64,000 nt of DNA from JAJFUV01 sp964561215. Lineage in GTDB: Bacteria; Acidobacteriota; Terriglobia; Bryobacterales; Bryobacteraceae. The stretch lies in NCBI GenBank assembly GCA_964561215.1, contig CAZLOS010000013.1, positions 1 through 64,000 of the forward strand. Reading direction: 5' to 3'. The notes below the pieces were generated by a model. The model did not search any database, had not been told where the DNA came from, and saw nothing but the letters and a program-made list of their open reading frames with translations. Position 1 is the stretch's first letter. Each line of letters begins with the position of its first letter. This document shows positions 8,128 to 15,743 of this stretch, in pieces. A program made the position numbers and the translations under genes.

Positions 8128-9492
8128 ATGAGTACGGGCTTTGCGGATCGTTATGAACTGTTGGAGCTTCTTCGCGATGACGGTGTCAAAACCTTCGCGG
8201 CGCGGGAGATCGCTACCGGCCGGCCAATCTCGGTCTATCTGTTCACCGGGATTCATCCGCAAGTGGCTCGCGAGCTTCTGGACCAGGTCGGCACGCTGAA
8301 ACAACACAATGCCTCCGAGCTGATAGAAACCGGAGACAATTTCGGGACACCGTACGTGGTGACGGAGACCATGTCCGGCGTGCTGAATATCCGCCAGTGG
8401 CTTGTGGCGCTAACAGACCGCTATGGGATACCGAAACCGGCAGGAAGCTTCGATCACCTGACCCGCGTGGGAAAGTGGAAAGTGCCGGCCCCGGCGCCTC
8501 CCAGCCAGCCAACCGCACCGGCTGCGCCGCCACCGCCGCCTGCTCCGCCACAAGCGGCTCCCGGCGAATTCACGCGGATGTTCCAGGCAGGCGCACCGGC
8601 GGCACCCATCGCCGAACCCGCGCCGCCACCACCGCCTGCCCCGCCGCAGACCGAGCCCGGCGAGTTCACGCGGATGTTCCAGGCAGGCGCACCGGCGGCA
8701 CCCATTGCCGAACCCGCGCCGCCACCACCGCCTGCTCCGCCACAAGCGGCTCCCGGCGAATTCACGCGCATGTTCCAAGCCGGCGCTCCTGCTGCGCCCA
8801 TTGCCGAACCCGCGCCGCCACCACCGCCTGCACCACCGCAGGCCGCGCCCGGCGAGTTCACACGGATGTTCCAGGCGGGAGCACCCGCACCGCCCATCGC
8901 CGAACCCACGCCCCCGCCGCCGCCTGCTCCGCCGCAAACGGCGCCCGGCGAGTTTACTAGGATGTTCCAGGCAGGGGCGCCGCCGATGCCCGCAGCCGAA
9001 CCCGCGCCGCCACCTCAGCAGCCACAGACCGGCCCGGGCGAGTTCACCCGCTTCTTCTCCTCGCCTCTTCCGTCAACTGAGCCTCCGCGTCCGATGCCTT
9101 TCCAGGCACCGTACACGCCGCCCGCCGCGGCTCCGCCACCTGCGCAGAAGCCTTTCGCGCCAGCGGGCGAATTTACACGCATCTTCGGAAAGAGCGACAT
9201 TGGCGCGCCGCCCGCTGCACCAATGCCCATGCCTACGCCGTCTGTCCCTCCCGCCGCGCAGAGCGAACCTCCGGCTCCGCCGCCGCCCTCGGGGCCCGGT
9301 GAGTACACGCGAATGTTCGGCCCGCAGACAGTGCCGGTTGCCGCTCCGACGCCCGCGCCGGTCCCGACCGCACAGCCGGCGCGCGCAGCCGCGCCTGCGC
9401 GCAAGTCTTCGAACCTGCCGCTCATTCTTATGTTGGGGGGATTCTTCCTGATCGCTGTGATAGTGATCGTCCTCTTCGCGGTGCTGAAGTGA
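8128..9492 (+). CDS. Tail-anchored protein: degenerate kinase N-lobe, eight G-E-F/Y-T-R repeats, C-terminal membrane anchor
   Basis: 454 residues from the ATG at 8128, chosen because GGAGG at 8115-8119 sits 8 nt upstream; a TTG at 8113 is the alternative. Residues 3-96 resemble only the N-lobe of a Hanks kinase (RYELLELL, then TGRPISVYLF where the ATP-binding Lys is Tyr) and no C-lobe follows. A Pro/Ala-rich region then carries G-E-[F/Y]-T-R-[M/F/I]-F starting at residues 146, 178, 210, 242, 274, 304, 347 and 391. The first five are exactly 32 residues apart. A hydrophobic helix fills the last 25 residues (430-454), so the rest should face the cytoplasm. The stop overlaps the start of the methyltransferase gene (GTGA). 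Function unknown. Position opposite a T6SS operon with a Ser/Thr kinase suggests a phospho-Thr scaffold; this is inference. Confidence 0.8.
   Translation: MSTGFADRYELLELLRDDGVKTFAAREIATGRPISVYLFTGIHPQVARELLDQVGTLKQHNASELIETGDNFGTPYVVTETMSGVLNIRQWLVALTDRYGIPKPAGSFDHLTRVGKWKVPAPAPPSQPTAPAAPPPPPAPPQAAPGEFTRMFQAGAPAAPIAEPAPPPPPAPPQTEPGEFTRMFQAGAPAAPIAEPAPPPPPAPPQAAPGEFTRMFQAGAPAAPIAEPAPPPPPAPPQAAPGEFTRMFQAGAPAPPIAEPTPPPPPAPPQTAPGEFTRMFQAGAPPMPAAEPAPPPQQPQTGPGEFTRFFSSPLPSTEPPRPMPFQAPYTPPAAAPPPAQKPFAPAGEFTRIFGKSDIGAPPAAPMPMPTPSVPPAAQSEPPAPPPPSGPGEYTRMFGPQTVPVAAPTPAPVPTAQPARAAAPARKSSNLPLILMLGGFFLIAVIVIVLFAVLK
8530..9009 (+). repeat. Five tandem 96-bp coding repeats (32-residue unit)
   Basis: The Gly codon of the G-E-F-T-R motif recurs at 8563, 8659, 8755, 8851 and 8947, exactly 96 bp apart. 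Each unit encodes the motif, an AGAP..AP.AEP segment and a PPPPPAPPQ spacer. Copies differ mainly at synonymous positions in the first four units and more in the fifth. Three further, less regular copies follow at 9037, 9166 and 9298. The pattern indicates duplication followed by selection on the protein. Confidence 0.9.
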
Positions 9493-10997
9493 AGCAACTG
9501 GAAGAACTGGGCCTCGCCGGGAAGTACGAAGAACTGCGGCGGGTTCTGGAAGCAGCCGGCTACACGGAAGAAGCCATTTGCCGGCGCCTGCGTCTGAACC
9601 GTCTGGCGGATTTCGAGTTGGAGTCATCGCGGCGTCCGGCGGTTCCTTCACCTGCCACCCCATCGGATCTGCTCATCGACTTGTTCCTGGCCGGCGGGTA
9701 CGTCAGACGTGCCGGCGTGGATGCCTTCCTCGGCGCGGGCGCGGCTGCTCTGTTCGAAGGCATGGGCCTCGTGGAGGCGGCGGAAGCGGATCGCTGCGCA
9801 GCCACGGTTGCCCTCTATCCATTGGATGGCCTGTACATCGCTTCCAGCCGTTGGTCCAACCCGGACGGCTCAGCTTTTGAAACGCCGCCCGACGTCGTGT
9901 ATCCCGCCCTGATCCGCAACACGCGTCTGTTCCTGGACCTGCTGCCGGATACGCCTTGTGAGAATCTGTTGGACCTGGGTTCCGGCACCGGGATCGCGGC
10001 CTTCGAAGCTTCTCGCTACGGGGCCCGGCACGCCTGGGCATCGGACATCGCCGAGCGCTCTACCCGGTTCGCCGAATTCAACCGCCGCCTGAATGCGATC
10101 GATCGCGTCACCACCGTGACCGGCGATCTTTACGGGGAGTTCGGCGGACAGACTTTTGAACGCATCGTTTCCCACCCTCCGTACATGCCCGTCCTCTCGC
10201 AGAAGTGGATCTTCATGAGCGGCGGCGAGGACGGTGAACAAATCACACGCCGCATCGTCGAAGGGTTGCCACAACATCTTGACGACGGCGGCCTGTGTTT
10301 CTGCCTGACCATGGGCAGTGACCGCACCGGACGCCCCTTCGAACAGCGCATCCGCGAATGGCTGGGCGAGGACCAATCGAGCTTCGACGTTGCCCTCGTC
10401 GTGCGAAAGCAGATGGAGCCGGAACAGTACGCCGTCCGTACGGTCCCGTTCGAGCCGCGTCCGCGCGCCGAAGCGAAAGCATGGAGGGAACTGTTCGCGC
10501 GTCTCGATGTAGTTTCGCTGGTCTATGGCCTGATACTGATCCAACGCAGGAACGGTGCGGAACGCGCTTTCACCGTGCGCCGCCAGGCTGCCGCCGGCTT
10601 CCGCCGCGCCGACTGGCAATGGTTCCTGTCCTGGGAAACCGCCGCCGCGGATGGACGCTTGGTTTCCGCCGTTCTGGATTCCCGGTTGTACGCCTCGCGC
10701 CGCGCGGACTTCAGTGTCTCGCACGGCCTTACCGGCGAGGGGTGGACGCCCAAGTCCTACCGCTTGAGCATCGACCGGCCCTTCAGCATGGATTGCAAAA
10801 TCGACGCGTGGGCGGCTCACCTGCTCGCGCAATGCGATGGCGTCAAAACCGGGCGGCAGCTCTTCGAACAATTGAAGGAAACCGGAGCGATCCCATCGCA
10901 GGCCTCCGCTTCGGAATTTGCCGAAGCCGTCCGCCCGTTGATTTCAGGCGGCTTCCTCGAAGCAGACGGCTTCAGACCGCCTCAGGCAGCAGAATAA
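9489..10997 (+). CDS. Class I SAM-dependent methyltransferase with N-terminal helical and C-terminal extra domains
   Basis: 502 residues, GTG start overlapping the stop of the repeat-protein gene. The N-terminal 130 residues look like a helical/winged-helix region. A Rossmann methyltransferase core follows with motif I LDLGSGTGIA at 161-170 and SHPPY at 228-232, the NPPY-type motif IV of enzymes that methylate amide or amino nitrogens (HemK, RlmG and N6-adenine families). About 170 C-terminal residues are unassigned. The layout resembles long HemK-like proteins described mostly in Actinobacteria, but the substrate cannot be read from the sequence. Translational coupling suggests it works with the repeat protein. 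Its last 26 bp overlap the convergent second tssK. Confidence 0.75.
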   Translation: MKQLEELGLAGKYEELRRVLEAAGYTEEAICRRLRLNRLADFELESSRRPAVPSPATPSDLLIDLFLAGGYVRRAGVDAFLGAGAAALFEGMGLVEAAEADRCAATVALYPLDGLYIASSRWSNPDGSAFETPPDVVYPALIRNTRLFLDLLPDTPCENLLDLGSGTGIAAFEASRYGARHAWASDIAERSTRFAEFNRRLNAIDRVTTVTGDLYGEFGGQTFERIVSHPPYMPVLSQKWIFMSGGEDGEQITRRIVEGLPQHLDDGGLCFCLTMGSDRTGRPFEQRIREWLGEDQSSFDVALVVRKQMEPEQYAVRTVPFEPRPRAEAKAWRELFARLDVVSLVYGLILIQRRNGAERAFTVRRQAAAGFRRADWQWFLSWETAAADGRLVSAVLDSRLYASRRADFSVSHGLTGEGWTPKSYRLSIDRPFSMDCKIDAWAAHLLAQCDGVKTGRQLFEQLKETGAIPSQASASEFAEAVRPLISGGFLEADGFRPPQAAE

Positions 10998-12327
10998 TCA
11001 GCTCCAGTTGTGGGGAAGGAATCTCGGCCGGCACGTAGGCCGCCAGGTTCCGCGCCCGTCCCACAGCCTCCCACACCACGCCGGACTGATTGAGGCTGAA
11101 GTACTGATAGTTCAGCTTCACGGGGATCGACCCCGGAGGTTTGGGGATGTGCGTCAAGGCGATGCCGGGCAGGGCTTGCCGGACCAGGTGCTCGATGTGG
11201 CTTGCCGAGCAGACCTTCACCAGGTAAGGCGTCTTGGCGATCAACTCGGCTTCATTCATCTCGGCGCTGATGGCCAGGTACATCCGTGTCCCGGCGAAGT
11301 ACTTGTCGTCGGCCACCGCCGTGGCGTAGATCGACGGTTGCACCAGCTTGAGCGGAAGCGACACGCAGTTGCTGGGCACCACCGTCTCGAGCAGCGTCCG
11401 CACCGTTTCGTCGAGATTCGAGAAGCACCCGGAAAGGTCGTCGTGCTCGTATACCGGCAGGTCGCGCGGATGGATCTTGGGCGAAAAAGTAGTCAGGCAC
11501 CCGGCCAAAGAGAGCATGGCTTTGTAGAGCCGCTCGGGATGTCCACGCCGGGTTTCAAACAAGTGCTGAAACTCCGGAAAGTGCGAATTGATCGTGTAGA
11601 GCAGCCAGAAATTGGCGATGTCGGTGGCGCCGAAGTCCGCCAGGCTGAGGTTCTTCTGGCGGCGCAGGCCCCCCAGCAGGCTGCTCTTGGCCGAAAGAAT
11701 CTCGACCAGGCGTCTGGCAATGGCTAACAGATGGTCGCTGGCCGAAAGATCTAGGAGCGGGGGAATGAACTGCGGATCCATTTCGAGCGCCCCCGCCTCG
11801 GTCCGCCGGATGCGCGCCACGCGCAGGCTGGAGCACTCCTCGCGCGAATCTCCTTCGGTAATCAGGCGGAAATTCTTCCTGGCCACCTCGACGGGCTTCT
11901 CGGCCAGGCCCGTGTTCTCGTCGCGCATCATGACGGCTTCGGCGAGATAGCGCGTATCCGCGCCGTGGTCCGTCATGGCGACATTCAGGCCGGGGATGTG
12001 GGCGTTGGGCACCGCCAGATAGACGTCCAACGTGGTCTGGTCGGGCTGGAAGCAGTCCTGCAGCGGCTTGGGCGCGGGCGGCGCGTCCGAGGATGGGAAA
12101 TCGAACAGCAGACCGTCGGGGAAGATGCCAGAAGCCTCCTGCAGGGAGAACACCCCGGCCGCCAGGGCCTCCTGATCGATGCGGACGTTGAGGAATCCCC
12201 AGGGGTGAGCCGACAGCGACTCGACCTGAAACCGCAGCGAATCCTCGATAAAGCGGTCCTGCGCCTGCAAATGCTGCGGGCTCAGGAAAGTGCCTTTCAT
12301 CCAGATCACCGGCTGCAATTGCCTCAT
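10972..12327 (-). CDS. tssK: Type VI secretion system baseplate protein TssK (second, divergent copy)
   Basis: 451 residues from the ATG at 12327, preceded on the minus strand by TTTGGAG about 5 nt upstream; a longer open frame to 12453 adds sequence without family features. It shows the TssK N-terminal signature (PVIWMKGTFLSPQHLQAQ) and the C-terminal LELIILLPE end. It shares the architecture of the copy at 6626-7978 but is plainly divergent along its length. The gene stands alone: no tssL/tssM follows, and its 3' end overlaps the methyltransferase tail. It could serve a second T6SS encoded elsewhere or be an alternative baseplate wedge part. Confidence 0.9.
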   Translation of the reverse strand: MRQLQPVIWMKGTFLSPQHLQAQDRFIEDSLRFQVESLSAHPWGFLNVRIDQEALAAGVFSLQEASGIFPDGLLFDFPSSDAPPAPKPLQDCFQPDQTTLDVYLAVPNAHIPGLNVAMTDHGADTRYLAEAVMMRDENTGLAEKPVEVARKNFRLITEGDSREECSSLRVARIRRTEAGALEMDPQFIPPLLDLSASDHLLAIARRLVEILSAKSSLLGGLRRQKNLSLADFGATDIANFWLLYTINSHFPEFQHLFETRRGHPERLYKAMLSLAGCLTTFSPKIHPRDLPVYEHDDLSGCFSNLDETVRTLLETVVPSNCVSLPLKLVQPSIYATAVADDKYFAGTRMYLAISAEMNEAELIAKTPYLVKVCSASHIEHLVRQALPGIALTHIPKPPGSIPVKLNYQYFSLNQSGVVWEAVGRARNLAAYVPAEIPSPQLELIILLPEAV

Positions 12328-12388
12328 GGGACTCCAAAGTAGCAGAACCACCGCTAGATGGCAAAGGCCCCCGCCCAAAACCCCAAAA

Positions 12389-12406
12389 CCGGTGACAGAC
12401 GGGACG
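12389..12406 (+). repeat. Left 18-bp inverted repeat of the RAYT unit
   Basis: CCGGTGACAGACGGGACG is the exact reverse complement of 13255-13272. The adjoining GGGACGTTTTCCT (12401-12413) is matched by its reverse complement at 13167-13179. Confidence 0.85.
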
Positions 12407-12451
12407 TTTTCCTGAGAGCCTTCGCCTCCACGGACGACTACTGTTGTTGTC

Positions 12452-13162
12452 ATGGCTCGGCTCGCTCGTGTTCTTTGCGTTGATACTCCGTATCACGTCA
12501 CCCAGCGCGGCAACGCGCACCAGCTCGTATTCGAAACCGACGCCGACCGCCTCGTCTACCTCGATCTTCTCCGCACCAACTGCCGGATTCAGCAACTCTC
12601 GTTGGCCGGCTACTGTCTCATGTCCAACCACGTGCACCTGATTGTCATCCCGCGACGGCCGGAGGCGCTTCCCCTCGCCCTCAAAAGCACGCACGGGAGG
12701 TACGCAAGCTACTTCAATGCCCGGCATGCTTCTTCCGGTCATGCTTGGCAAGGACGGTATTACTCCTGTCCGTTGGACACGTCTCACTTCTGGTCGGCAC
12801 TGCGTTACACGGAGCTGAACCCGGTTCGCGCGCGGATGGTCAATGATCCGGCCGGGTATCGCTGGTCCAGCGCGGCCTGCCACTGCGGGTTAGCCGTGAT
12901 CGAACCGTGGCTGGAGGCGGATGCGTTCAACCGCGAGTGGACGTCAGACCGTTGGCGAGAGTACCTGAAACAGCCGAATGCTCTTGAGGAAGCCGACGCC
13001 ATCCGCCGCAGCACGCATACGGGCCGCCCGCTGGGAGCGCCGGACTTCGTCACGCAACTGGAGAAGGTCCTCCGGCGGCGCTTCGCGCCTCTGCAGGGCG
13101 GCCGTCCGCCGAAGGAACCCTTGGACGACCGGAAGCACTTTCTAGCCTTCGGCGCCGACTGA
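12452..13162 (+). CDS. REP-associated tyrosine transposase (RAYT, Y1/TnpA-REP family)
   Basis: 236 residues. The N-terminal YHVTQRGN segment, the metal-binding His pair in NHVHLIV and the Tyr-bearing YASYFN segment are those of the single-tyrosine Y1 transposase group. The TELNPVRA segment is typical of the RAYT subgroup. These enzymes cut and join single-stranded REP sequences and are usually single-copy, domesticated genes. Here inverted repeats lie on both sides and two 44-bp direct repeats follow. The ATG at 12452 is retained; there is no strong ribosome binding site. It interrupts the spacing between tssK and the MerR gene. Confidence 0.88.
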   Translation: MARLARVLCVDTPYHVTQRGNAHQLVFETDADRLVYLDLLRTNCRIQQLSLAGYCLMSNHVHLIVIPRRPEALPLALKSTHGRYASYFNARHASSGHAWQGRYYSCPLDTSHFWSALRYTELNPVRARMVNDPAGYRWSSAACHCGLAVIEPWLEADAFNREWTSDRWREYLKQPNALEEADAIRRSTHTGRPLGAPDFVTQLEKVLRRRFAPLQGGRPPKEPLDDRKHFLAFGAD

Positions 13163-13254
13163 TCGAAGGAAAACGTCCCCGGGTCCCTGCTCGACCACAT
13201 CCAGATCCTCGCCGTCGATCACCGCCGCCAGGTCTATCGCTGAGGCGGGGGAAT

Positions 13255-13272
13255 CGTCCCGTCTGTCACCGG
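13255..13272 (-). repeat. Right 18-bp inverted repeat of the RAYT unit
   Basis: CGTCCCGTCTGTCACCGG is the exact reverse complement of 12389-12406. Its last 12 bases are also the start of the first 44-bp direct repeat. Confidence 0.85.
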
Positions 13273-13347
13273 ATTTCCGCAACCCGTTGAATCCGAACCG
13301 GTTCGTCTGTCACCGGATTTCCGCAACCCGTTGAATCCGAACCGGTT
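13261..13347. repeat. Two direct 44-bp repeats, REP-like
   Basis: Units begin at 13261 and 13305 with GTCTGTCACCGG and run through AACCCGTTGAATCC to the palindromic GAACCGGTTC. The second copy matches for 43 of 44 bases. With 13163-13489 this fills the gap of about 395 bp between the transposase and MerR genes, in which I see no gene. Confidence 0.85.
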
Positions 13348-13489
13348 GACCCCGAAATCCTCCTCCCGGAGGTTGCTTGAACTGTGACAAAACGACATGC
13401 TGATCGTGAGGGGAAGACAGATTGACGCACCTGGCCGGGCGTGTACCGCCCGCGGTGCGCAAGAAGTGGGACGCCCCCAAAATGGGCTA

Positions 13490-13517
13490 TTGACACCGCC
13501 CGCCAGTGGAGTAAAAT
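13490..13517 (+). promoter_or_regulatory. Sigma-70-type promoter of the MerR gene
   Basis: TTGACA at 13490-13495 and TAAAAT at 13512-13517 are separated by 16 bp. This is near consensus, and the ATG used for the regulator lies 40 bp downstream of the -10. The promoter sits inside the longer open frame that begins at 13441, which argues against that earlier start. Confidence 0.7.
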
Positions 13518-13557
13518 CCTCAGAAGGCGTACATTCTCAAAACGAAAGCACCTCCCC

Positions 13558-14061
13558 ATGTTCAAAACAAAGAAGGCCCAACCTGCTCCGGAGGGAGAAT
13601 CCACCGGCTTCTCCAGCAGCGACGTCGCGCGTGCCGCCAAGGTCAGCCTGCGGCAACTGCAGTGGTGGGATGAGCAGCGCGTCGTGTCTCCCGAGCACGA
13701 GGGACACAAGCGCGTCTATTCGGCCAAGGAGATGCTGGAGATCACGGTGATCGCCGAACTGCGCCGTAAAGGCTTCTCTCTGCAGAAGGTCCGGCGCGTC
13801 ATGCGGTTTCTGGAGCGCGAAATGGGGCGGCGCCTGGGGGATATCCTGGCCGGGACTTCCGACGTCCACCTGCTCACCGACGGCAAGTCGATCTACCTCG
13901 AGGACCGCAACGAGCGCGTCATCGACATCCTCAAGAACGCCAAGCAGCCCATGTTCCTTGTCTCGCTCAGCGACCAGGCCCGCCGGTTGGGCGTCTATGG
14001 ACCACGCAAGCCGGTTCGCGCCGAAAACTCGCTCGCGGCCCGCAAATCCCGCGCCGTCTGA
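13558..14061 (+). CDS. MerR-family transcriptional regulator
   Basis: 167 residues from the ATG at 13558; the start is fixed by the promoter at 13490-13517. Residues about 17-85 form the MerR winged helix-turn-helix (SSSDVARAAKVSLRQLQWWDE, then KRVYSAKEMLEI). The rest is a short helical region with no Cys pair, so it is not a metal sensor of the MerR/CueR kind. The N-terminal KTKKAQPAPEGES tail is unstructured. The ligand and target genes are unknown. It stands 74 bp upstream of the protease gene and could be cotranscribed with it; a TATACT box at 14104-14109 suggests an additional start there. Confidence 0.85.
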   Translation: MFKTKKAQPAPEGESTGFSSSDVARAAKVSLRQLQWWDEQRVVSPEHEGHKRVYSAKEMLEITVIAELRRKGFSLQKVRRVMRFLEREMGRRLGDILAGTSDVHLLTDGKSIYLEDRNERVIDILKNAKQPMFLVSLSDQARRLGVYGPRKPVRAENSLAARKSRAV

Positions 14062-14135
14062 TTCCCGGATTGCTTCTCTCCAAGAGGGTGGCGGCGGGTA
14101 CGTTATACTGGAAGTAGTTCTAGAAGAGTCCCGCA

Positions 14136-15737
14136 ATGGCTCAAAATCGGCGTAAGTCCCTGATTACCGGCGTTCTCATCGTGGCTGTGTGCTCGCTGCT
14201 CGGCGGCGTTTACGGGCGAGGCTTCGAGACCCCCGCCGCGGCCGCTTCCGAAGACGACATACAGACCACGCTGAAGAGCTTCACGAAGGTGTACAGCGCG
14301 GTGGAGCAGAATGCCGCCGAAACGCTGAACCCGGACCGTGCCATTTACAACGGCGCCATCCCGGGCATGTTGCGGACGCTCGATCCGCACTCGAATTTCC
14401 TCGATCCGAAAGCGTTCCAACTCCTGCGCGAGGACCAGAAGGGCCACTACTACGGCGTGGGCATGATGGTGGCCGAGCGCAACGGCAAGACCATCGTCAT
14501 CGCTCCGTTCACCGGCTCTCCAGCTTACAAGGCCGGCTTGCGCCCCGGCGATGTCATCCTCTACGTCAACGACAAGTCCACCGAGAACCTGAACACGACC
14601 CAGGTGGCCGATCTTTTGAAGGGCCCCCGCGGCACCCAGGTACAGGTGGTGGTGGCGCGCGAGGGCATGGACAAGCCTCTCACCTTCAACATCGTGCGTG
14701 ACGAGATCCCGCGCAAGAGCGTCCAGGACGCTTTCTGGCTGCAACCGGGCATCGCTTACCTGGACATAGAGAGCTTCAACGAAAACACCAGCCGCGAGGT
14801 GGAGGATAGTCTGGGCCGGCTGGGCGAGAACAACCTCAAGGGGCTTATCCTGGATCTCCGGGACAACCCCGGCGGACTGCTGAACGAGGGCGTGGCCGTG
14901 GCGGACCGCTTCCTGCGCAAGAACCAATTGATCGTTTCCCATCGAGGCCGTTCCTCCCCGGAGAAGCCCTACATCGCGCGCCACGGCAACGGCGGGCGTG
15001 ACTACCCGATCGTGGTGATGGTAAACCGTTATTCCGCGTCGGCCGCCGAGATCGTGGCCGGCGCCTTGCAGGATCACGATCGAGCCTGGGTCTTGGGCGA
15101 GAACACTTTCGGCAAGGGGTTGGTGCAGACCGTTTACCCGCTTAACGAGAACACGGGCCTTGCGCTGACCACGGCCAAGTACTACACGCCGAGCGGCCGC
15201 TTGATCCAGCGCGACTATTCGAACATGTCGTTCCTGGACTATTACACCCGCAAGGACGTGCCGGTACAGAATTCGGCCGACGTGAAGATGACCGATGGCG
15301 GACGCACGGTATACGGCGGCGGCGGCATTACTCCCGATGAGAAGTACAGTGTTCCGAAGCTGAACCGCTTCCAGATCGACGTGCTGCGTAAACAGGCGTT
15401 CTTCAGTTTTACGGCGCGTTTCTTCTCCGGCCGCGATGCCAAACTGCCCAAGGGCTGGGATCCGGATCAGAACGTCGACAACGATTTTCACCAGTTCCTG
15501 TTGAAAGAGGGCGTGCAGTTCACCGAGGCCGAGTACGCCGAGAACCACGCTTGGCTTAAACAGCAACTGAAACGCGAAATCTACATCACGGCGTTCAGCG
15601 TGGACGATGCACGCCGTCTGGCGATCGAGACCGATCCCATGACCGCCAAGGCCGTCGAGGCCCTGCCGAAGGCCAAGACGCTTCTGGAGTCCGCCAAGAA
15701 GCTCATCGTGCAGCGCACGCAAAGACCGGAGCGATAA
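14136..15737 (+). CDS. ctpA: C-terminal processing peptidase, S41 family (CtpA/Prc type)
   Basis: 533 residues. An N-terminal signal or anchor helix (about 8-28) sends it to the periplasm. A PDZ domain follows (about 105-190, around YGVGMMVAE to LRPGDVILYV). Then comes the tail-specific protease fold with LRDNPGG, the SASAAE segment near residues 300-305 that bears the catalytic Ser, and Lys327 in TFGKG. These proteases use a Ser-Lys dyad to cut at protein C-termini. A C-terminal extension of about 140 residues is helical. guaA follows after 6 bp, so the two are probably one transcript. Confidence 0.92.
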   Translation: MAQNRRKSLITGVLIVAVCSLLGGVYGRGFETPAAAASEDDIQTTLKSFTKVYSAVEQNAAETLNPDRAIYNGAIPGMLRTLDPHSNFLDPKAFQLLREDQKGHYYGVGMMVAERNGKTIVIAPFTGSPAYKAGLRPGDVILYVNDKSTENLNTTQVADLLKGPRGTQVQVVVAREGMDKPLTFNIVRDEIPRKSVQDAFWLQPGIAYLDIESFNENTSREVEDSLGRLGENNLKGLILDLRDNPGGLLNEGVAVADRFLRKNQLIVSHRGRSSPEKPYIARHGNGGRDYPIVVMVNRYSASAAEIVAGALQDHDRAWVLGENTFGKGLVQTVYPLNENTGLALTTAKYYTPSGRLIQRDYSNMSFLDYYTRKDVPVQNSADVKMTDGGRTVYGGGGITPDEKYSVPKLNRFQIDVLRKQAFFSFTARFFSGRDAKLPKGWDPDQNVDNDFHQFLLKEGVQFTEAEYAENHAWLKQQLKREIYITAFSVDDARRLAIETDPMTAKAVEALPKAKTLLESAKKLIVQRTQRPER

Positions 15738-15743
15738 CCGGCC

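Larger units (their letters stand above)
12389..13272. mobile_element. RAYT transposase unit bounded by an 18-bp perfect inverted repeat
   Basis: The transposase gene at 12452-13162 is bracketed by CCGGTGACAGACGGGACG at 12389-12406 and its exact reverse complement at 13255-13272. A shorter inverted pair, GGGACGTTTTCCT at 12401-12413 and its complement at 13167-13179, lies inside and shares GGGACG with the left outer repeat. RAYT genes are typically flanked by REP-type palindromes, so this looks like a REP/RAYT locus rather than a classical insertion sequence. No target-site duplication was found. The exact boundaries are inference. Confidence 0.6.

Noticed and set aside
8530..9318. Regularly spaced repeats considered as a CRISPR array
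   Set aside because: The 96-bp periodicity is in frame within one coding sequence, and the 'spacers' are themselves repeats encoding Pro/Ala linkers.
13261..13347. Two 44-bp repeats considered as a minimal CRISPR
   Set aside because: Directly adjacent copies with no spacer, beside an RAYT gene.
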